Origin: CAAFZY01 sp964410325
GTDB taxonomy: Bacteria; Pseudomonadota; Alphaproteobacteria; RF32; CAG-239
DNA: 64,000 bases
Reading direction: 5' to 3'
Assembly: GCA_964410325.1 (NCBI GenBank)
Contig: CAYPFN010000007.1
Coordinates: forward strand, 1 to 64,000
Shown: positions 15,419-25,304 of the stretch, piece by piece
Position numbering within the stretch: the first letter of the stretch is position 1
Layout of the letters: every line of letters begins with the position of its first letter
Program-made: the position numbers and the translations under genes
Notes under the pieces: model-generated
What the model saw: the letters and a program-made list of their open reading frames with translations, nothing else
What the model was told of the DNA's origin: nothing
Database searches by the model: none

Positions 15419-16537
15419 TTATCCTCCCATAGAACTGGTAATCTGGTCTTGCATTTCAAACACGCCAAAGACGGCCCAAGCAATAACGCCCGCCACGGCA
15501 AGCAGGGCAACCATGTTTAATAAAGAGGCTTTTTGTTCAATCATATAAACAGATTCTTCCAGCCAGTCATCAGCCAACTTTCCTAAAGCTTCTTCAAAAT
15601 TATCCAATTCAGAATAAATTTTTAAATCAGAAATAATTTCTTTATCTGGAAAATTCAGCCCAGTTTTCATCAAAGCCTGCCCAAGGTTATCACCGTTTTT
15701 GATAAACGCAAGAGTTTTATCAATTCGTTCTTTAAGATAAGCATTAGAATCCCTTTTTAAAGCTTGTAAGGCAGTTGATACTGGTACGCCACCTTTAACC
15801 AAGGCAGACAAGGCCAACAACCAGGTAATTCCCATAAAAACTTTATATAAGGACCATGGTGGGATACCGTCAATTACCGCACGAACAGGTCCCGTCCAAA
15901 TACCAATGGTAAGATAAATAACCAACATCACTATCGGAAAAGTAACAAAGGCAAACATCCAGTTAACTTTAATCCAGTCGGAAATATCAACCAATGTTCG
16001 CGCAGTACCAACCCAGCGCACGCCCGGCGCTGCGTCAATCATCGGCGGAACCATGTAAACGCCGATAGCCCAAATAATAACAATAGACATCATAAACAAA
16101 AATGACGGATATGAAATGGCACTGATAATCGGCCGAATCATCTTTGTAGAACCTTCGGTAACTTTAATCAAGTTTAATAAAGCACTTTCTAAATCGGAAA
16201 CATCGCCAACGGAAAGCATTAATCGTTCACGGCTCGGAGCCCATCCTTTTAAAGCATCAGAAAAAGGCAAACCATTTTGTAAAGCTTTTCCCCAACTGGC
16301 AAGAGCAATTGCCATTGGCTCGCCAGGTTTTTTTCCACCGTTGGTAATGCCATCGTGAAGCATATCTAATGCATCCATCAAAGAGAATCGGTTACGCATT
16401 AATGCAGCCAGTTTACGATAAATCTTTAAACGGGCTTCATTGGAAAAGTTACAAATCATCTTTGCGTAATAAACTTCAATAGAGTTTAATGAACGCATTG
16501 CTTTGTTAAAAGATGTCGATTTTTTCTTGTCTGCCAT
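15419..16537 (-). CDS. pilR: PilR, type IV pilus inner-membrane platform protein
   Basis: GspF/PilC-family platform protein of the R64 PilR type, about 372 residues from ATG 16537 (AGGAG upstream; a GTG four codons earlier is possible). It has two repeated GspF domains: FRLMD-like helical bundle NRFSLMDALDMLHDG early, and ALSALVKGGVPVSTALQALKR in the second. Three membrane segments are visible near residues 165-190, 205-225 and 345-365. It couples the PilQ ATPase to pilin assembly in the inner membrane. It lies between pilQ and pilS, as in R64. Confidence 0.85.
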   Translation of the reverse strand: MADKKKSTSFNKAMRSLNSIEVYYAKMICNFSNEARLKIYRKLAALMRNRFSLMDALDMLHDGITNGGKKPGEPMAIALASWGKALQNGLPFSDALKGWAPSRERLMLSVGDVSDLESALLNLIKVTEGSTKMIRPIISAISYPSFLFMMSIVIIWAIGVYMVPPMIDAAPGVRWVGTARTLVDISDWIKVNWMFAFVTFPIVMLVIYLTIGIWTGPVRAVIDGIPPWSLYKVFMGITWLLALSALVKGGVPVSTALQALKRDSNAYLKERIDKTLAFIKNGDNLGQALMKTGLNFPDKEIISDLKIYSELDNFEEALGKLADDWLEESVYMIEQKASLLNMVALLAVAGVIAWAVFGVFEMQDQITSSMGG

Positions 16538-16551
16538 AATATACGCCACTC

Positions 16552-18216
16552 CTAATAAACGGGACGCTGGTCAAGCAAACCGCACCAACGCTCAACTTCA
16601 TCTAAATCAATATACCCTTTTAGCATTCTTTCCAAAGCTGCATCACGCAAAGGCCTTCCATCTAATTCCGTTGCCCAGTAATCCACAGCGCGCTTGGTAT
16701 CACCGCCTAACATCAATTGCAAAAACATAGCGTCCGGCAAAATAATTTCCGGCACGGATATTCGTCCGCTGAAGCCTTTATATCCGCAATATTTACATCC
16801 CTCTCCACGAACAAAAGTATTTTCAATGCCAAAATCGCCCAAAGCTGTTTTCAGCCGGTCAAAAGACGGGTCATTCATGCGTTCTTTAATAGATTTTCGG
16901 CAATAAGGACAAAGTTTACGAAACAAACGTTGTGAAATCAAACCCTTAATTAACTCAGGATCACCCAACATATAAGATTGTATGCCCATATCGCGCAGAC
17001 GAGTAATAATTGCCGGTGCAGAGTTTGCATGCAAAGTTGACCATACGCCGTGACCGGATAAAGCACCTTTGAAAGTTAATTCAGCGGCGGATAAGGAACG
17101 AATCTCACCAACCATCATTACATCCGGGTCAGAACGCAAAGCGGCGTTTAAGGCTTTAGTAAACTCCGCCTCTTTTTCTTCTTCGGTATTAGCATTTGTC
17201 ACAGGCATTTGCCGGGCGCCGGGAATAGGATATTCCGGCGGATCTTCCACTGTAATCAAATTAATTTCATAATTTTTTTCTTGCAGAAGCTTAATCATAT
17301 TTCTTTGTAAAGTCGTCGACTTGCCAGAACCTGTTGGGCCTGCCACAATATTTAATCCCACAGGAACAGCGCGCAACCGATAAAATAAATTCTCTTCCCG
17401 TTCACCAAACCCGAGAGCCCTTAAATCAGAGCTACCGTCAGGGTTATCATCAGCATACAAAAGACGCATAACCAAATATTGCGAACCGAAAGCAATTGGA
17501 TTAAACTGCAAACGAATAGCCAACACATTATGTGGCAGCATTAATTTGCCATTAGAACCGCGCAGCGGCGTTGCACCAAGTTTTTGTGCGCCCTGAAATT
17601 CATTTTGGGCATAGTTTGAATCTGAAATATCGGCAGAAGCAAAGGCAGCGCGCACAAAAGCCTCGCCCCATTCTTTGTTATATTCCATTTGCCGTTGCAT
17701 CATACCATTAACACGGAACATAATAATAGTTGAGTCGGCAACAATGACATGAATATCCGATACTTTTTGCGCTGAAGCTCGAGCCACCACATTAATAAAG
17801 TCAATTTGCATCTGCATTTGATCATGTGATTCTCTGTCAACATTGGTAACACCGACACCGCGTTCAGCATAAGCATAAATGGCGGTAATTTCATTTTGGC
17901 TGACATATTGAGGAGCTTTAATAGGGATTTTTCTTCTTTTGATGGTTTTTTCAAAGTTATAAACCGGTCCGTCAAAGCGATGGTCCCTAGAAACCAAATA
18001 TGTTCCGTCAGAAAATAAGGCAACCAGGCGACGCGTTTCATCGCCGATTGAAATATCGGAATCAGGCAAAGTCAGAAGTCGGTTTCCATCAACAAACAAT
18101 TCTTCAAGAATATTTTTTTTCTTGCTCTGTTCTACTTCGCTTTCAGCCAAATAAGAACCGGAGGAAGAAGTCCCTCCGTTCTCATTTTTTGAATTATTTT
18201 CTGTCTGAATGGCCAT
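16552..18216 (-). CDS. pilQ: PilQ, GspE/PilB-type pilus assembly ATPase
   Basis: 554-residue assembly ATPase of the GspE family (R64 PilQ type). Walker A GPTGSGKSTT is near residue 292, followed by the Asp box TVEDPPEYP, Walker B DVMMVGEIRSLSAAELTF and His box GHGVWSTLHANS. A four-cysteine zinc motif (CPYC ... CKYC) near residues 440-480 is characteristic of GspE/PilB and absent from PilT. The N-terminal 130 residues are variable. It powers pilin polymerisation through PilR, whose gene follows after 14 bp. Confidence 0.9.
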   Translation of the reverse strand: MAIQTENNSKNENGGTSSSGSYLAESEVEQSKKKNILEELFVDGNRLLTLPDSDISIGDETRRLVALFSDGTYLVSRDHRFDGPVYNFEKTIKRRKIPIKAPQYVSQNEITAIYAYAERGVGVTNVDRESHDQMQMQIDFINVVARASAQKVSDIHVIVADSTIIMFRVNGMMQRQMEYNKEWGEAFVRAAFASADISDSNYAQNEFQGAQKLGATPLRGSNGKLMLPHNVLAIRLQFNPIAFGSQYLVMRLLYADDNPDGSSDLRALGFGEREENLFYRLRAVPVGLNIVAGPTGSGKSTTLQRNMIKLLQEKNYEINLITVEDPPEYPIPGARQMPVTNANTEEEKEAEFTKALNAALRSDPDVMMVGEIRSLSAAELTFKGALSGHGVWSTLHANSAPAIITRLRDMGIQSYMLGDPELIKGLISQRLFRKLCPYCRKSIKERMNDPSFDRLKTALGDFGIENTFVRGEGCKYCGYKGFSGRISVPEIILPDAMFLQLMLGGDTKRAVDYWATELDGRPLRDAALERMLKGYIDLDEVERWCGLLDQRPVY

Positions 18217-18234
18217 TTATGCGATAAACCCCGC

Positions 18235-19764
18235 TTATTTAACAAACATGCCTGTTCCTAAAGAAGGAATACCATGGTCAGACGCCAGGCCGCTTGAAGA
18301 TTTTTTGACTGTAGGGGTTAGTTTTCTCTGAGCTCTGGCACTGGTTGTAGCCGTTCCCTCCATTTTTTCCGGCTCCATGGTCATAGCGCTGCCACTGGTA
18401 TAGAGGTAATCTTTCAGTCCATTGCGGTCAAACTGAATGTAACTTGGCGTAATTACTTCAATAGAGTGTCCAGTCTGCAGAACAGTCCCGACCCTTGCCA
18501 GAAAAGACTCGCCGTTTTTGTTAATAAGTTTTGCCACCAAATCATTACCTTTCCCGGTAATATCCATAATGGCATATTCTTTAGAGATATTAACTTGCAC
18601 AATTTTATCATCTATAGATGTCGTACCGACGGCATTTTTGTTATTTTCGCCTTCGTTTGCAAAAGGATTTTGCTGCCGATTTTTGGCGGCCAATGCCTCG
18701 GCTTCAATCCGTTTTTTCAGTTGAATGTTTTGAGCCGTCAAGCTTGCCAGGGTGCGATCATGGTTGCCTTTGGCATTGTTGGCACTTTGAACAGCCTTGT
18801 TTGACATTGTGTTTAAAGTATCAAGTTTCTTTCTAAAGTTTTCAACTAAAGACTTTCTGTCGGCTTCTATCTCACGTATTTGCTTATAAAGCTCAGCATT
18901 TTCAGCAATCCATTTTTGGTTTTGTTCCAACATGCGGTTCATATAAGCATTCAAAACTTTTTTCTGTTTTAATTTTTCCAATTCAATTTCTTTTTCTTTT
19001 AGAATTTGCTGCTCTCTCAAAACCTTTGCTTCTTGTTCTTTTTCCCACTCAAGAGCTTTGCGTTTTTTCTCTTCTTCCGCGGCGGCTTTTTCTTCTAAGG
19101 CTTTTGTTCTCTGCGCTTTAATAGCCTCAATTTCATTGCGGATTTTTTCACGGCGCAATTCCAGAGTCAGTAAAGTTGTTTGCTTTTCAATATCAGACAT
19201 TTGGCTAAAGAGATCGTTATCTATTTTTGACAGGATATCTTCGCCAAACTCTTTTGTTTTTTGCGGTTTAGGCGTCTCCGCTTTTGTAAGCGTCGCCGAA
19301 TTTAAAACATTGTTTTGCCCTGCTGGCGCCAGAGAGTTTGTTCCAGCTGTTGCTGGTAAAATCGGTGCTTCTTGTTCAATTCCTAAAGAAAAGCCTGCGC
19401 TTTCATCAAAATTTCCTGCGGTTGGAACTGGATAAGGCATCAAATTTTGAATGTCTGTATCTGAAACAGGCTCGAGCGCATCCTTATTAGGTTCAGCTTT
19501 AGGAGCCGGAGAAATCAATCCAGCATTATCCAAAGGGATAATTTCTTCATTTGGCAACACATTAGGCAGCTCCGTATCCATATCCATAGACGGCTCAGCC
19601 AAAGGAACAACCGCCTCGTTGGCATTATTTTCCGGCGCAACTACTTCATCGTCTTCAACCAGCGAAACAACTCCCTGAGCCTCACAGGGTTTGGCCACAT
19701 TTAAACTAATAAATGAGATCAAAGCAGCTGTGAGTAAATTTTTATATAAAAGCTTATAATACAT
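18235..19764 (-). CDS. pilP: PilP-like pilus assembly protein, enlarged
   Basis: 509 residues. A signal peptide (cut near KPCEAQ) is followed by an acidic, proline-rich region (about 30-160), then a long Glu/Lys/Gln coiled coil (about 180-360). The C-terminal beta domain (about 385-455; motifs VNISKEYAIMDITGKG, ARVGTVLQTGHSIEVITP) matches the PilP/PulC-like domain that links inner-membrane components to the secretin. R64 PilP is only about 150 residues, so most of this protein is extra and could span the periplasm. The gene overlaps pilO by 11 bp and sits upstream of pilQ, as in R64. Confidence 0.72.
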   Translation of the reverse strand: MYYKLLYKNLLTAALISFISLNVAKPCEAQGVVSLVEDDEVVAPENNANEAVVPLAEPSMDMDTELPNVLPNEEIIPLDNAGLISPAPKAEPNKDALEPVSDTDIQNLMPYPVPTAGNFDESAGFSLGIEQEAPILPATAGTNSLAPAGQNNVLNSATLTKAETPKPQKTKEFGEDILSKIDNDLFSQMSDIEKQTTLLTLELRREKIRNEIEAIKAQRTKALEEKAAAEEEKKRKALEWEKEQEAKVLREQQILKEKEIELEKLKQKKVLNAYMNRMLEQNQKWIAENAELYKQIREIEADRKSLVENFRKKLDTLNTMSNKAVQSANNAKGNHDRTLASLTAQNIQLKKRIEAEALAAKNRQQNPFANEGENNKNAVGTTSIDDKIVQVNISKEYAIMDITGKGNDLVAKLINKNGESFLARVGTVLQTGHSIEVITPSYIQFDRNGLKDYLYTSGSAMTMEPEKMEGTATTSARAQRKLTPTVKKSSSGLASDHGIPSLGTGMFVK

Positions 19765-21046
19765 ATATCGCTCCTTCGTAATGCCAGCTACGGCTGTTTA
19801 TATCATATTTAATAGTATTAATCTTAAGTCCTGAAAAATTCATTAACAAATCTTTCCATTGCAACGGATCATGATTTGATTTAAAATTAAATTTTACCGA
19901 ACGATAAACATTTTTCTGTGGTGAAGTCCAAGTTTCCGTATTCATCGTGATAGACATTTGGATGGCTTGAAACAGGTCGTTAATCGTATTAACCAGATCA
20001 ACACCGTTTTTTTCTGGCGGAGAATTTAAATTTTTAACATCAGTTATCGGCACGGAAACAACAACGTTGTCTCCTTTTGCGGAAATCGCCCGACTGGAAA
20101 AAGTTACTTCCGAATTATTTAAAGCATGATCCATCCAGGACAAACGTCCGACTTCACGTTTCCAAGAAGTGACAAGGCTTGTCGATGTACAGGTAATGCC
20201 CTCGATTTTCCACCCAGGAACAACAATGCTTACAACGTCTTGCGTGGCTTTATAACACTTTTCCAAAACAGCTTGAGGATCTGGAATGCTTTCCCAAGGC
20301 TTAGGTTCCGGCGGCGGGGGCGGAGCTGGTTCAAGTTTTTTAACTGGTACCGGGGCAATAATTGGTTTTTTCGGTGGCGCCAGGAAAATAGAGTTAATCA
20401 AAGTTGAAACCAACCAGATTGCAATAACTGCCACCGCCGCAATAACAGCAAACAATTTTGGTCCTCGAAGGGCGCGGATTTTCTGCAAATATGCTATTTC
20501 GCCTTTTTCGACCAGGCTGGTAAGATCGATTTGCTCTGTTTCTTCAATACCCCATTCCGCTGGTGCAATTTTACGTCCCCAATCCGGCACGACCAGCATG
20601 GACATAAATTGTTCTTTGGCATCTTCTTCATTTAAGAACAGCATATCGCCGTCCGACAGAATAATGTCATTCCTGGCACAGACATACCACCAGCCGTTAT
20701 TTACTTTAAAAACACCTAAAAACGATGAATGATCCGACAAGGCTGTTGTGATAGTGACAGCGGCCACTGGCATTTTCTTCTTATATCCCTGATAAGAAGT
20801 ACAAAGGCCAAATTGCGGAGATTTTCCAGGCTTTAAGCAGAAAAAGTCCGCGCCTTCCAAAACATTTTCGGACGCTTCAATAATTTCTGTAAAAGGATCA
20901 TCCCGGTTTTGTAGTGGTTGCCAGAAGAGGCTGGCGGCATAAGACACACCGTCGATTTCAAAGTTGGTTCCCCAAGCTTTGGCTTCTTCTTTTTCCGGAT
21001 TTATTTCACCGGAATAGTTTTCATCTAAATTAGCATCTTCCAGCAC
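19754..21046 (-). CDS. pilO: PilO2-like type IVb pilus protein
   Basis: 430 residues, the size of R64 PilO (type IVb pilus PilO2 family). The cytoplasmic N-terminal domain (1-200) is followed by one membrane segment (LFAVIAAVAVIAIWLVSTLI, about 206-225), a Pro-rich linker (KLEPAPPPPPEPKPWESIP) and a periplasmic domain. The start codon is GTG at 21046, with AGGAAA upstream. It is expected to be part of the inner-membrane alignment complex with PilP. Gene order secretin-PilO-PilP-PilQ-PilR-PilS is the R64 order. Assignment rests on length, topology and order. Confidence 0.75.
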   Translation of the reverse strand: MLEDANLDENYSGEINPEKEEAKAWGTNFEIDGVSYAASLFWQPLQNRDDPFTEIIEASENVLEGADFFCLKPGKSPQFGLCTSYQGYKKKMPVAAVTITTALSDHSSFLGVFKVNNGWWYVCARNDIILSDGDMLFLNEEDAKEQFMSMLVVPDWGRKIAPAEWGIEETEQIDLTSLVEKGEIAYLQKIRALRGPKLFAVIAAVAVIAIWLVSTLINSIFLAPPKKPIIAPVPVKKLEPAPPPPPEPKPWESIPDPQAVLEKCYKATQDVVSIVVPGWKIEGITCTSTSLVTSWKREVGRLSWMDHALNNSEVTFSSRAISAKGDNVVVSVPITDVKNLNSPPEKNGVDLVNTINDLFQAIQMSITMNTETWTSPQKNVYRSVKFNFKSNHDPLQWKDLLMNFSGLKINTIKYDINSRSWHYEGAIYVL

Positions 21047-21061
21047 GGTTTTTCCTTTCCG

Positions 21062-22681
21062 TTAGTAGTTCATCCTTGATTCGGGCGATAACGGGGTTTC
21101 CAGAACCACCGGCGTCAGCATGATGACCAAAATGCTTCTGGTCTTTTCAGCTGTCGCCGTACCGCCGAGAAGTGAATTTTCAGCGGAGCCAACCCCGGTT
21201 TTGTTTGCAGTATTTTCAACACGTTCATAACCGCTCAGGATTAACGTTTCGCCAGACTTCAAAGCTACTTCCTGCGTAAAACCACGGGTTTCAATAATCG
21301 GGTTTTGAATATACTGCCCGCTTGTCTCGCTTTCACTGGTACCTGTACCCAAATCAACTTTTTCGAGCTCAATCAATTCAGACAAAGTCATGTTAAACAT
21401 TAGCATTAACCGGCCGTGTTCCAAAATTCTTGGTAGAACATCAAGCGTAAAGCCTGTTTCAATTTCTTCTGTTTCTGTTGACAAATCATAATAGCTACCG
21501 TCGCTGCCAGAGTTTGTTTTGGTAATTTCAGAAATATAATTCTGAGTTCTGACAACTTGAATAGGTGCCGGCTTATTATTTAAGGTTGTAACAGTACCGC
21601 TGGTAACCAAAGTTGTCGTTCCCTGTTCGGAAAGTGCTTGAATAGCGCCTTGCAACGTCCAACTTCCAGAAACAATTGTCATTGCTAGGTTTTCGGTAAC
21701 TTCGGCACCCAAACCGCTGCCCGGGCTTGCAAATCCCAAATTGGTAATATGGCTGTTGCCGCCGAAAACAGCGCTTAAGTTTAAGCCATACTGATCACTA
21801 TCCGAAATGGTAACTTGCAACACTTTGACACTGATGGCAACCTGACGGGACAACCGGGCATTTTGTTCATTGACAAATTTTGCCACTTTTTTGATGTCAG
21901 TCGGTGTACCAGTTAAGGTAATCGTTCCGTTTGACTGGTCCATTGTCAACTGAGAACCTTTGCCAATCATTGATTTAATAGAAGATTCTATGTTTGACCA
22001 CAAATCAATGTTCGCCGTATTGGTCAAAGACACAGATGACGAACCAGAGCTGCCTTCGGTAGAAGAGCCACCGACATTAACCGATAAAGTCGGTTTTGTC
22101 GGAAGTGTATACAATACAAAAGTTTTAGTAACATATTTGTAAAAATAGATTTGTTTATTCTCATATTTCCACCAAATACCAAAACGGTTTGAAACTTCAT
22201 CAAGAAGACCGCTTAATGGACCTTTGTAAGAAACCAGCATTTTAGAACTATCCGTCCATTGCGCGCCGATTGTTTCCAAAGTCGGCGTATTTCCGTCAGC
22301 CAGCTTCTTGGAACTATCTTCCAATTCTTGATCATAACGGACAGATAATGAGGTGATTTTATTAATCATATCGCCGATTTCATATAAGGTTATAGGGCGA
22401 TTGCTGATTAAAGTAATGCCGTCTGCCGTTTCCAGATAACTCGGCACGGGGTCGCCCTCATACTCAATTTCGCTGGTGTCGCCGAGCCAAATATCGTCTT
22501 TTACCCGGATAACATCTATCGGCGCCGGCGTTGACGGAATTTTGGCCTTTTCTTTAAGGGCAACGGTGTTTTCAACCTCTCGGTCAATTAAAGCGTCAAG
22601 GTCAGTCGAAACGGAGCAGGCTGCCATCAGCCCGGCTACGGTCGTTCCAATAGCCAAATTGATAATTTTATTCATACGCAT
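21062..22681 (-). CDS. pilN: PilN, lipoprotein secretin of the type IVb pilus
   Basis: Outer-membrane secretin, about 539 residues. A lipobox (VAGLMAACS) shows lipidation, as in R64 PilN and BfpB. N0/N1-type domains come first (ISNRPITLYEIGDMINKI; FVNEQNARLSRQVAISVKVL), then the secretin domain with TTLVTSGTVTTLNNKPA and the end KTRSILVIMLTPVVLETPL. A Ser/Gly-rich loop (SSTEGSSGSSS) lies before N1. Of several in-frame ATGs, 22681 has GGAGG at 6 bp. The start lies inside the end of the upstream TcpQ-like gene, so translation is coupled. It forms the exit channel for the pilus. Confidence 0.87.
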   Translation of the reverse strand: MRMNKIINLAIGTTVAGLMAACSVSTDLDALIDREVENTVALKEKAKIPSTPAPIDVIRVKDDIWLGDTSEIEYEGDPVPSYLETADGITLISNRPITLYEIGDMINKITSLSVRYDQELEDSSKKLADGNTPTLETIGAQWTDSSKMLVSYKGPLSGLLDEVSNRFGIWWKYENKQIYFYKYVTKTFVLYTLPTKPTLSVNVGGSSTEGSSGSSSVSLTNTANIDLWSNIESSIKSMIGKGSQLTMDQSNGTITLTGTPTDIKKVAKFVNEQNARLSRQVAISVKVLQVTISDSDQYGLNLSAVFGGNSHITNLGFASPGSGLGAEVTENLAMTIVSGSWTLQGAIQALSEQGTTTLVTSGTVTTLNNKPAPIQVVRTQNYISEITKTNSGSDGSYYDLSTETEEIETGFTLDVLPRILEHGRLMLMFNMTLSELIELEKVDLGTGTSESETSGQYIQNPIIETRGFTQEVALKSGETLILSGYERVENTANKTGVGSAENSLLGGTATAEKTRSILVIMLTPVVLETPLSPESRMNY

Positions 22682-23417
22682 TCTCATCCTCCATAGTTTC
22701 AACCACTAAAACACGGTTTCCTTTATAAAAAGTTGCAATAGGTGCCGGCCGGGCTCTGGCAAAAGCTCTGATTAAGGCTGAGCTTACATCAGCAAAACGC
22801 CCTCTGAACATGGCGCCGGCACTTAAAACATAATTACGATTTGTGTTCCAAACCAGCCGCCAACCAGACTTTTCACTCCAGTCGGTTAATAAGGCCTTTA
22901 AGTTCTGTCCTTCTTCGGCTAGCCAATCCTGAACGGGGTCTTCAATATCCTCCATTCCTTCTGCCTCTTCTATATCGCCACTGCTGAGATCCTCAACTTC
23001 ATCAATTTTTTCTTCAAGAGTTTCCGATACGGCAGAAGACAGAGTTGTTCCTGGGTTAATTTGTTCTTCGTACTCAATAACTTCATCTTCAATAGACGGG
23101 GGAATTGCCGCTGACAAGTTATTACCAGCTGCTGCCTGAGAAATCATTGAATCTCGAGGCGATCTTTCGCCATATTCTCTAAAATTAGCAGCTGTTCTCG
23201 TATAATTGACAAACGGGTCAGTCGGGCACTGGTTCGGGGCGTTGGTAGTCTGGCAGATATAATCATCCGGCGGCAAGACAACTTCTTCCGCGGGAATGGC
23301 TCGTTTAAGACAGTTTGGTCCGGTGCATTGCGTCGTATATGCAGAATTTTGGTGCATACAGCCTGCTATGCCCGAAAAACACATCAGGCAGACTGTTAAA
23401 AATAGTTTTTTATTCAT
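22668..23417 (-). CDS. TcpQ/PilL-like lipoprotein of the pilus secretin
   Basis: About 249 residues from ATG 23417 (AGGGGAA upstream). Signal peptide with lipobox (CFSGIAGC) marks a lipoprotein. After an acidic linker, the C-terminal 80 residues (WSEKSGWRLVWNTNRNYVL, GRFADVSSALIRAFARA, PIATFYKGNRVLVVET) match the TcpQ domain of R64 PilL and Vibrio TcpQ, which assists secretin stability and targeting. It overlaps pilN by about 14 bp. A role as pilotin-like partner of PilN is inferred from the family and the coupling. Confidence 0.78.
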   Translation of the reverse strand: MNKKLFLTVCLMCFSGIAGCMHQNSAYTTQCTGPNCLKRAIPAEEVVLPPDDYICQTTNAPNQCPTDPFVNYTRTAANFREYGERSPRDSMISQAAAGNNLSAAIPPSIEDEVIEYEEQINPGTTLSSAVSETLEEKIDEVEDLSSGDIEEAEGMEDIEDPVQDWLAEEGQNLKALLTDWSEKSGWRLVWNTNRNYVLSAGAMFRGRFADVSSALIRAFARARPAPIATFYKGNRVLVVETMEDENAYE

Positions 23418-23501
23418 GTTTAATTCCCCTTTGTCATACTTCATAATATTTTCCAATCATACAGGCTACAAATTAAATAATCAAGTTTCACGAAACACTT
23501 A

Positions 23502-25304
23502 TTACCATGGATGATAATAAGAGTTGCTGTTGTTTTTATTTACTACAACCTCTTCATTATTATTAAACCGGATATTCCTAACAATAAATGAATTTGGCTC
23601 ACGCGAAGTGAAAACAATGTTTATTTGTCTGAAATCAACCCCACGGTTAGCTAAAATAGTGCTTAACAGGTTCAGGCGCTTTTTTTGCAGAGCAAAAGAG
23701 CTTGTGCCATCGATCCTGATTTCAATGTACATATTATTGTTATCTCTGACATTATCGGCGAAAGCATGTATCCAGCGTAAGGTTTGTCCAGAAATTTCCG
23801 CTCGGTTTGGTTGAAAAGACAAGCGCAGTTCGGCCGGCAAAATTTGCGCTGTATTTTTATTTTCGTCATTGCCGGAAATAAAGCCGAAAAAGTCAATTCC
23901 GCTTTTTCTGCCGACATTCTTTTTCGCTGTGTCTTCCCCTATGTTCGTCTGATTCTTTTTATCTCCAGAAAACCATGAGGCAATACTTTTAAATAAACCG
24001 CTTTGCTTTTCGCTGTCTTTTAACCCATTGCCGTCTGCTGTTTTTTGCGCGGCTTTTCTCTCTGCGTCGTTTTCGGATTTGGAAGATTTTTCCTTAGGTG
24101 ACGCGGTTAGCTGCGGTGTCAGATTAGCATCGTTCATAATATCTTCCGGAATGGGAATGAGGAGATTTTGTATCATTTGATAAGCCACCTTTGTTTCATC
24201 CTCTTTTTCAACGCTTTCTTCTGGCTTGAGCACTGCAGAAATTTTTTCGCTTTCTTCAATCATGTCAAAACTTGCCGGAGCTTCTTCTTTCAGATCTTCT
24301 TTTTGGGAAAAATACTCAACCACGGCTTGGTTTTTGGCAAATTTATTACCTTTGGCAACAACCCAGGGACTGTCATTTTCATCTTTATTCGACATTTGTG
24401 TCCATTCATCTTGTTTTAAATCAGCTTCAGCCAATGTCTTGTCTTCCGGGGCATCCGGTTCTTCAATTGTGCTGACCAGAGTGTTGGGTTCCAGCATGGC
24501 AATTTGCGCATTTCCGCTGTTTTGTACAATATCTATATGCGCATGAAGCGTGTCGTTTCCTTCAATCAATGGAATGTCACTTTCCTGCATCGCATCATTT
24601 TTGTCTAAAATATCTGCAAAGCTGTTTGCTGCTATTAAAAGTTTGTTTGACTGTATTTCATTTTCTGGTTTTGTACCTTCAGGAGCATAAAGAATATTTT
24701 GCACAGAAGGCGTATCTTCGATTATTTCAGCGACCGTATTGGAAAAAGTGTCGCTGATATCAGCATAAACAACGCCGCTTTCTTCATAATCATTAGCGAT
24801 TTCCACTTTAAGAATGACATTTTCTTTTTCCAGAATGATTTCTTCTGCGGCGGCTAGATCAGTATTAACAGAGCTTCTTTCTTTTTTTAATTTTTTCGGC
24901 TCTTGTTCTGTCTGTAGCACGGTTTCGACAAGAGCTGCATCCGTAGTCAGTGAACGTAAATCCGGTGTAACAATTATATCTCTATTTGCACCAGACGGAG
25001 GTGGCGGTAAACTGCCAGTGGATAAAACGGTTTCGTTTTTAGCCTTATCATCTTCAGGTATCTGTGTAGATGCCTCTGCTGTTAGTTTTTCAATTTCGCT
25101 TACATCGACAAAACGTTTTGCCACTACAGGTGCATAAGCATCTGAAAGCGGTGAAAATAAAGAAATATTATGAGGTTTGATAATTTTTTGCGATTTAGAG
25201 TTCTCCGTCTCCGGCGCATGCATAAATACTTTATTGACACAAAAGACTGCCAATAAAGAAAATAAGAAACTGTAAACAAAATTTTTTATGCTTTGTTTAT
25301 GCAT
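23502..25304 (-). CDS. Large periplasmic protein with C-terminal OmpA-like domain
   Basis: 600 residues, first gene of the pilus operon. An N-terminal membrane anchor or uncleaved signal (about residues 8-27) is followed by about 430 residues of acidic, low-complexity, probably disordered sequence. The C-terminal 110 residues resemble the OmpA/MotB peptidoglycan-binding fold (LRLSFQPNRAEISGQTLRWI, then YIEIRIDGTSSFALQKKR). The usual NxxLSxxRA signature is degenerate, so peptidoglycan binding is uncertain. It has no obvious counterpart in the R64 pil operon. A wall anchor for the pilus or secretion machine is a reasonable guess. Confidence 0.6.
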   Translation of the reverse strand: MHKQSIKNFVYSFLFSLLAVFCVNKVFMHAPETENSKSQKIIKPHNISLFSPLSDAYAPVVAKRFVDVSEIEKLTAEASTQIPEDDKAKNETVLSTGSLPPPPSGANRDIIVTPDLRSLTTDAALVETVLQTEQEPKKLKKERSSVNTDLAAAEEIILEKENVILKVEIANDYEESGVVYADISDTFSNTVAEIIEDTPSVQNILYAPEGTKPENEIQSNKLLIAANSFADILDKNDAMQESDIPLIEGNDTLHAHIDIVQNSGNAQIAMLEPNTLVSTIEEPDAPEDKTLAEADLKQDEWTQMSNKDENDSPWVVAKGNKFAKNQAVVEYFSQKEDLKEEAPASFDMIEESEKISAVLKPEESVEKEDETKVAYQMIQNLLIPIPEDIMNDANLTPQLTASPKEKSSKSENDAERKAAQKTADGNGLKDSEKQSGLFKSIASWFSGDKKNQTNIGEDTAKKNVGRKSGIDFFGFISGNDENKNTAQILPAELRLSFQPNRAEISGQTLRWIHAFADNVRDNNNMYIEIRIDGTSSFALQKKRLNLLSTILANRGVDFRQINIVFTSREPNSFIVRNIRFNNNEEVVVNKNNSNSYYHPW

